This document shows positions 60,193 through 64,000 of a stretch of 64,000 nt of DNA, piece by piece. The stretch is from Gnetum montanum. Lineage: Eukaryota > Streptophyta > Gnetopsida > Gnetales > Gnetaceae. The DNA lies in NCBI GenBank assembly GCA_015680685.1, contig MNCI01004895.1, forward strand, positions 1 through 64,000, read 5' to 3'. How positions within the stretch are numbered: the first letter of the stretch is position 1; every line of letters begins with the position of its first letter. The position numbers and the translations under genes are program-made. The notes under the pieces are model-generated. The model saw only the letters and a list, made by a program, of their open reading frames with translations, was not told the origin of the DNA and did not search any database.

Positions 60193-60847
60193 AACAAAAT
60201 CACCACATGTTCAAAATGATGTTAAACTACCATATGTCCAAAATGACGTTAAACTACCACATGTTTGAAATGATGTTAAACTACCAATCGTCTGGTATGA
60301 CGTTAAACTACCAGCGAACGTTTGCAATGACATTAAACTAGCCACAGTTAGAAATGGCTAGTTCCCTTTAAAAAGCTTCCCGAAATTGTTATTGCTTTTG
60401 GCTCACTAACACATAAAACTAGTAATCTTTCTTTTACAATAGATGCAATAGTCCACCATGACTTTAAACTGATGTGAATAGCCCAAATGGCTTTAAACTA
60501 GGATTTAATCACAAGTTTACAAACACTCACTATGCTATGTTAAAATTTAGTTACATTATCGATCTATGCCTTCTCGTTACTTCCTTCTTTTACAAATGTT
60601 GATTCACATTTTGTTTCCCCATTTTACATTTGGTTATATGCATATGTTCACGATAATACTTGAAAAAGAAAATAAAAAGAGAAAACAAAGAAAATAAAAA
60701 ATGATATGTCAACATGGTAGTAAAATTTCAACATATTATGTCATAATTAGGTCCACATTATTACATTTGTCAATCACACATTTCCATAAAACATTCAAAA
60801 AAAATCCAAAAAAACATTTAATATCTAAAATCTGATTAACAATAAAC
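60193..60847. repeat. Spacer repeats of H between protease and antisense gene
   Basis: 60195-60330 has five units near 27 bp of the type AAAATGATGTTAAACTACCA followed by CATGTCC. Looser TTAAACT words reach 60500. The rest is AT-rich. It is a convergent spacer: protease stop on the left, antisense stop (60848) on the right. Confidence 0.75.
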
Positions 60848-63800
60848 TCATGGAGGGGGTTGCTCCCCAAGATCTTCTTCATCATCTACCCTTGCCCCAT
60901 TGGGGCCAGCTCCATCATTAACATGTCCCTATAAATGGAAAAATAGAAAATAAAAAAAAATATGTAAGAGTAGTGAAGAAAATCATAAACACAAAAATTA
61001 GGAAAACAGTAACACTGAAAAGTGAGAAAGGCCCTAAGTTGGTCTCCAAATTCCATAGAATCTTCACCTCGAGCACATTTGCCCAATCCTCCTCCAAGCC
61101 AAGATCAATGCCAGCCAAGGTTTTACCCTTGTCCATTGAGGTCTAGGTAGGACACTGAAGAGAAAACATGCCTGTAGAAGCCTCCCCAGAGGTGGTGGTA
61201 ATTGTTCTCTTAGGAGATCCCTCCACCTCGGTGCACTTGGTGAACCTATCATAAGCAGGCTGCAAGCCTAACCAATCGATGAACATCTACATCCAGCGAT
61301 GTTCAACTGACTCCTCCTTCAACCATTTCTTACACTTGATGCTTGTGGTCCTTTTGGTCTTGGCCCCACTTTCATATCTTAGCCACAAAGGACTTCCAAT
61401 CATGACATTTTCTATTTAAAAAATCCATCTATGTCCTTTTCTTAGCCAAATATCATGTAGCTTGCACCTTGCTATTCAAAACCATCCAGTAGCATGCATA
61501 GGTGATTTCAGATGTGTGCCAAGTGCTATCGCTAGAGAGTCTAGTAGCAGCAAGATCATAATGGGACTAGAGATCCCCATTCTTCTCTCTCTCCTTTTCT
61601 ACTTCTTCTTTCAATGAATGCACCTCGTCCCATAAATACTCAACTGAACACCTACAAGTCGAAAGTGACTTAGCATTTTATACGACGCAACCAAAATTGC
61701 ATTGTACATATTCCTTGGGAGTTGCTCAATATTCCCTAGTAGTTTAGGGAAGGCATCAATGTGAGTAGCTTCAAAGGGATCCCACTGAAGTTTGGCACCT
61801 ACAGGTGTAAGCACCACACATGAATCACCTATAATCAACAATGAACCCAAAGAAACACAATAAACCTAGACACTAAGCACAATACATAACATACACAAAC
61901 CTTGTTCTAGATGAGCTTCTTGTAGGCGAGTGACCACATCATCAATGATGCCTTTAACAAAGTCTATCTTACTAGGCATCTCAGGCCATGGTTTTAGCTG
62001 GTTGGTTGGTGTAGGACAAGCAAGGGAGGTCACTTCGATTGGAACCTGTGTTCCTGACACCTCTTCCCGAGATGCATGTGCCTCAAAAGTCTTAGCATCT
62101 ACCTCTGATGCCAAAAATAATCAAAATAGTTAAGAAAAATGCATGAAAATTAAAGGGTACAAAGACATAGATTGCACTGAAAGGAACATACCAAAAATCC
62201 CTCTTCCATTTAGCTAGGGTGGATCACCGAGTTGCAAAGATCCATTGAAGAAAGCATCAAAGAAACCTCTTTCATCACTAGATTGCCTAAGTGCATGTAA
62301 AGCCTCCGCAAGCTACATCCTTGTGGCATCTGTCACATCTTCCTCTTGTGAGGCAGGAAGTTCTTTAATAGTTTCTTCTCTTTTCTTTGCCACTTCCTCT
62401 AGCCCTATGACAATCACTCTATGATCAACCATCGAGGCCAAACTCTCTCTCTCTCCCTCAGGACCTTCCTCTGATAATTCCAGAATCTTAGAGTTAGTAT
62501 AACATAGTGTATATAATGCATAAGCCAAAATAGCAAACAGAAAATAATAACAATGAATACATAATAGTAAAATAAGGTACTTACCTTCCATTGGTAGTAC
62601 AAACTGAATCTTCTTTACTTTTGGCAGTATCACATTTGGAGTGGGCTCCCTTGGACGTTCTTTCTTCTTCATCTTTTCCTTCGATTTTCCAATGGTCTCA
62701 CTAATCAAACGTTTAGCCCTTTTCATGGACGTGCACAACCTAGGTGGTTCCAATCCCAAGCTATCATGGGAATGATGGGAATAGCTAGCTGCACCTCCAA
62801 TGGTAACTGATACTAATTCCTCAATTTCCTCCAATGGATCCTAGGATTTGGTGATGCTAAATAGGTGGTGAACCCATGGATGGGACAATTGTGAACAATC
62901 CCTTAAAACATAGCAATTATCATCATAAACCACTAAGAACTCAGCAAACCTATGTAAGTGTCCCACAAAGAAGGCGAAGGTAACATGGGATTTAGCATGG
63001 GTGTTTGAACGTAACCTGATGATCTGCCCATGAAAACTAGATACAAGAAACTGTGCTTAGTTGTAGCACTAGCCTATCTCTAAATATGCATGTATGACAC
63101 ATGTAGACTCAATCCCAAGGTTTCTCCCTTGAGAAAGAGATTTGGGGAATGCTCGTGCCCGAAAGAGAGGATATAGAAAGTTGACCTTCTCTAATCAGGT
63201 GTCATCTTGCATAGCAAAACCTTTGCAACCCCAAGATACACCTAACCATTCCTCCATCTCTTTTATAACCTAGTCCTCCTTGGTTGCTTTATCTATGGCC
63301 ACCGTGGCACCATCAATGGGCACATCGAAAAGATCAGAAATGAATTCAGTGGTCAAGTGAAAAGATACCTTGACCCCTCAAACCCTTGTGCTAAAATGGG
63401 AAGCATCATCATTGAAAGAATCTACAATAGTGACCATCTTAGTAGCTGGAATTCTAGGAGTAAAAGCTAAAAAAAAGTCCATCAACCCCACCTAGGTAAG
63501 GCAACTCATGATCAACTCAGAGGCTTCCCTCTGCAACCACTTTTGTGATTGCTCCACCTCCCCAAATTTCATAAAAATGATGGCCTCAGTGTGCCCCATT
63601 ATAATAGTGACTTCTTCAGGAGGGATGACTGCTATAAAGAGAAAACATAGAGCAAAAAGTTAAAAACATGGTACACAATAATGCAAAAAAGAAAAAAAAT
63701 GAAAATCGAGTCTATAGTGTGATCATTTACCATTAGTAAGTGACGTAGGCAGGGTAGGTGCAAGATCAAATATTTGAGGGAAGATTGGCCCATTAGAAGA

Positions 63801-64000
63801 CCAATCCTTGTGTAGCCAACCATGAACTTCGCAGTGCTCAAAGGCTCCTAAAAAATTCCTATATTAGTCAACAAGGGCCACGTTCGTGTAGTCCAACATC
63901 GTAGCATGAAGAATGGGGCCCACAATGAATTTCTCTAGTGCTATATGCGCTAAGGCAGGACCACCATCATCATCGTGCATCCCATGTTCATCAAAACAGG
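60848..64000 (-). pseudogene. Antisense gene copy H: exons 3 (part) to 8
   Basis: Minus strand. Exon 3 ends at 63731; exon 4 63631-62585; exon 5 62470-62192; exon 6 62104-61901; exon 7 61798-61014; exon 8 60928-60848 (stop TGA). Exons 5, 6 and 7 are 279, 204 and 785 nt, exactly as in A; exon 4 is 1,047 against 1,046 in A, which has a one-base deletion. Motifs: DEHGMHDDDGGPALAH and GPIFPQIFDLAPTL in exon 3; MKFGEVEQSQKWL, VDSFNDDASHFSTRV, VKVSFHLTTEFISDLF, NFLYPLFRARAFPKSLSQG, TFAFFVGHLHRFAEFLVVYD and YVLRDCSQL in exon 4; acidic exon 5; DEEDLGEQPPP at the end. There are fewer stops than in A and D, so this is the best template. Exons 1 and 2 would lie right of the window. Function unknown. Confidence 0.75.

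Larger units (their letters stand above)
54510..64000 (+). mobile_element. Element H: Tat/Ogre-type element, 5' half
   Basis: Plus strand: 5' LTR (54510-56182), PBS (56189-56205), leader with a repeat array, gag and protease (56508-60192), spacer, then the opposite-strand gene from its last exon (60848) to exon 3 at the window end. The order is the same as in A. RT, integrase and the 3' LTR would lie right of the window. It is inserted in the U3 of G. Confidence 0.88.

Noticed and set aside
1-64000. tRNA, rRNA, host protein-coding genes or bacterial operons
   Set aside because: No cloverleaf, rRNA motif or non-element protein was recognised by eye on either strand; all recognisable coding belongs to the LTR elements.

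Overview
The window is plant nuclear DNA from a large, repeat-rich genome. It is built almost entirely of LTR retrotransposons nested inside one another. I see no host gene, tRNA or rRNA and nothing bacterial. The species cannot be told from the sequence; the size and age of the elements fit a giant plant genome such as a gymnosperm, but that is inference.

Two element families fill it. Family 1 is a giant Ty3/gypsy element of Tat/Ogre type. It has gag, an aspartic protease, RT, a first RNase H, a second RNase H with FDGA / MVEYKG / GDSQLV motifs, and an HHCC-DDE integrase. Its LTRs begin TGAAACACC. Five copies or parts (A, B, C, D, H), plus one LTR fragment (G), are present. Family 2 (E and F) has 0.85-0.98 kb LTRs, a gag and no RT, RNase H or integrase, so it is non-autonomous.

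Layout, left to right. C: 3' end and 3' LTR (1-2172, +), inserted in B. B: plus strand, visible from 2173 to its 3' LTR end at 29096, split inside RT by A. A: complete, minus strand, 4353-23421, with 5-bp target duplications ATTAC. B itself sits in the non-coding spacer of D. D: plus strand, 29097-53572, split in its second RNase H by E (37404-52920, minus), which is split by F (45357-51798, minus). D is then broken in integrase by G (minus-strand LTR, 53573-54509), and G is broken by H (plus strand, 54510 to the window end).

The most striking feature is a second gene inside family 1. Between protease and RT, on the opposite strand, lies an eight-exon gene of about 1,080 codons. It is seen nearly whole in A (11796-16930, +), complete but diverged in D (34848-29857, -), as exons 3-8 in H (64000-60848, -) and as exon 1 in B (2895-2756, -). 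Intron positions agree between copies, and exons 5, 6 and 7 have identical lengths in A and H (279, 204 and 785 nt). In A its first exon is head to head with the RT reading frame (547 bp apart) and its last exon converges on the protease. RT frames in A and B are preceded by a splice-acceptor-like site, so the sense transcript may remove this whole block as an intron, as proposed for Ogre elements.

Nearly all frames carry stops or shifts, often TAG, TAA or TGA where a sister copy has Q, R or W, as expected of old methylated copies. Gene boundaries and exon models are my own reading and have not been computed.
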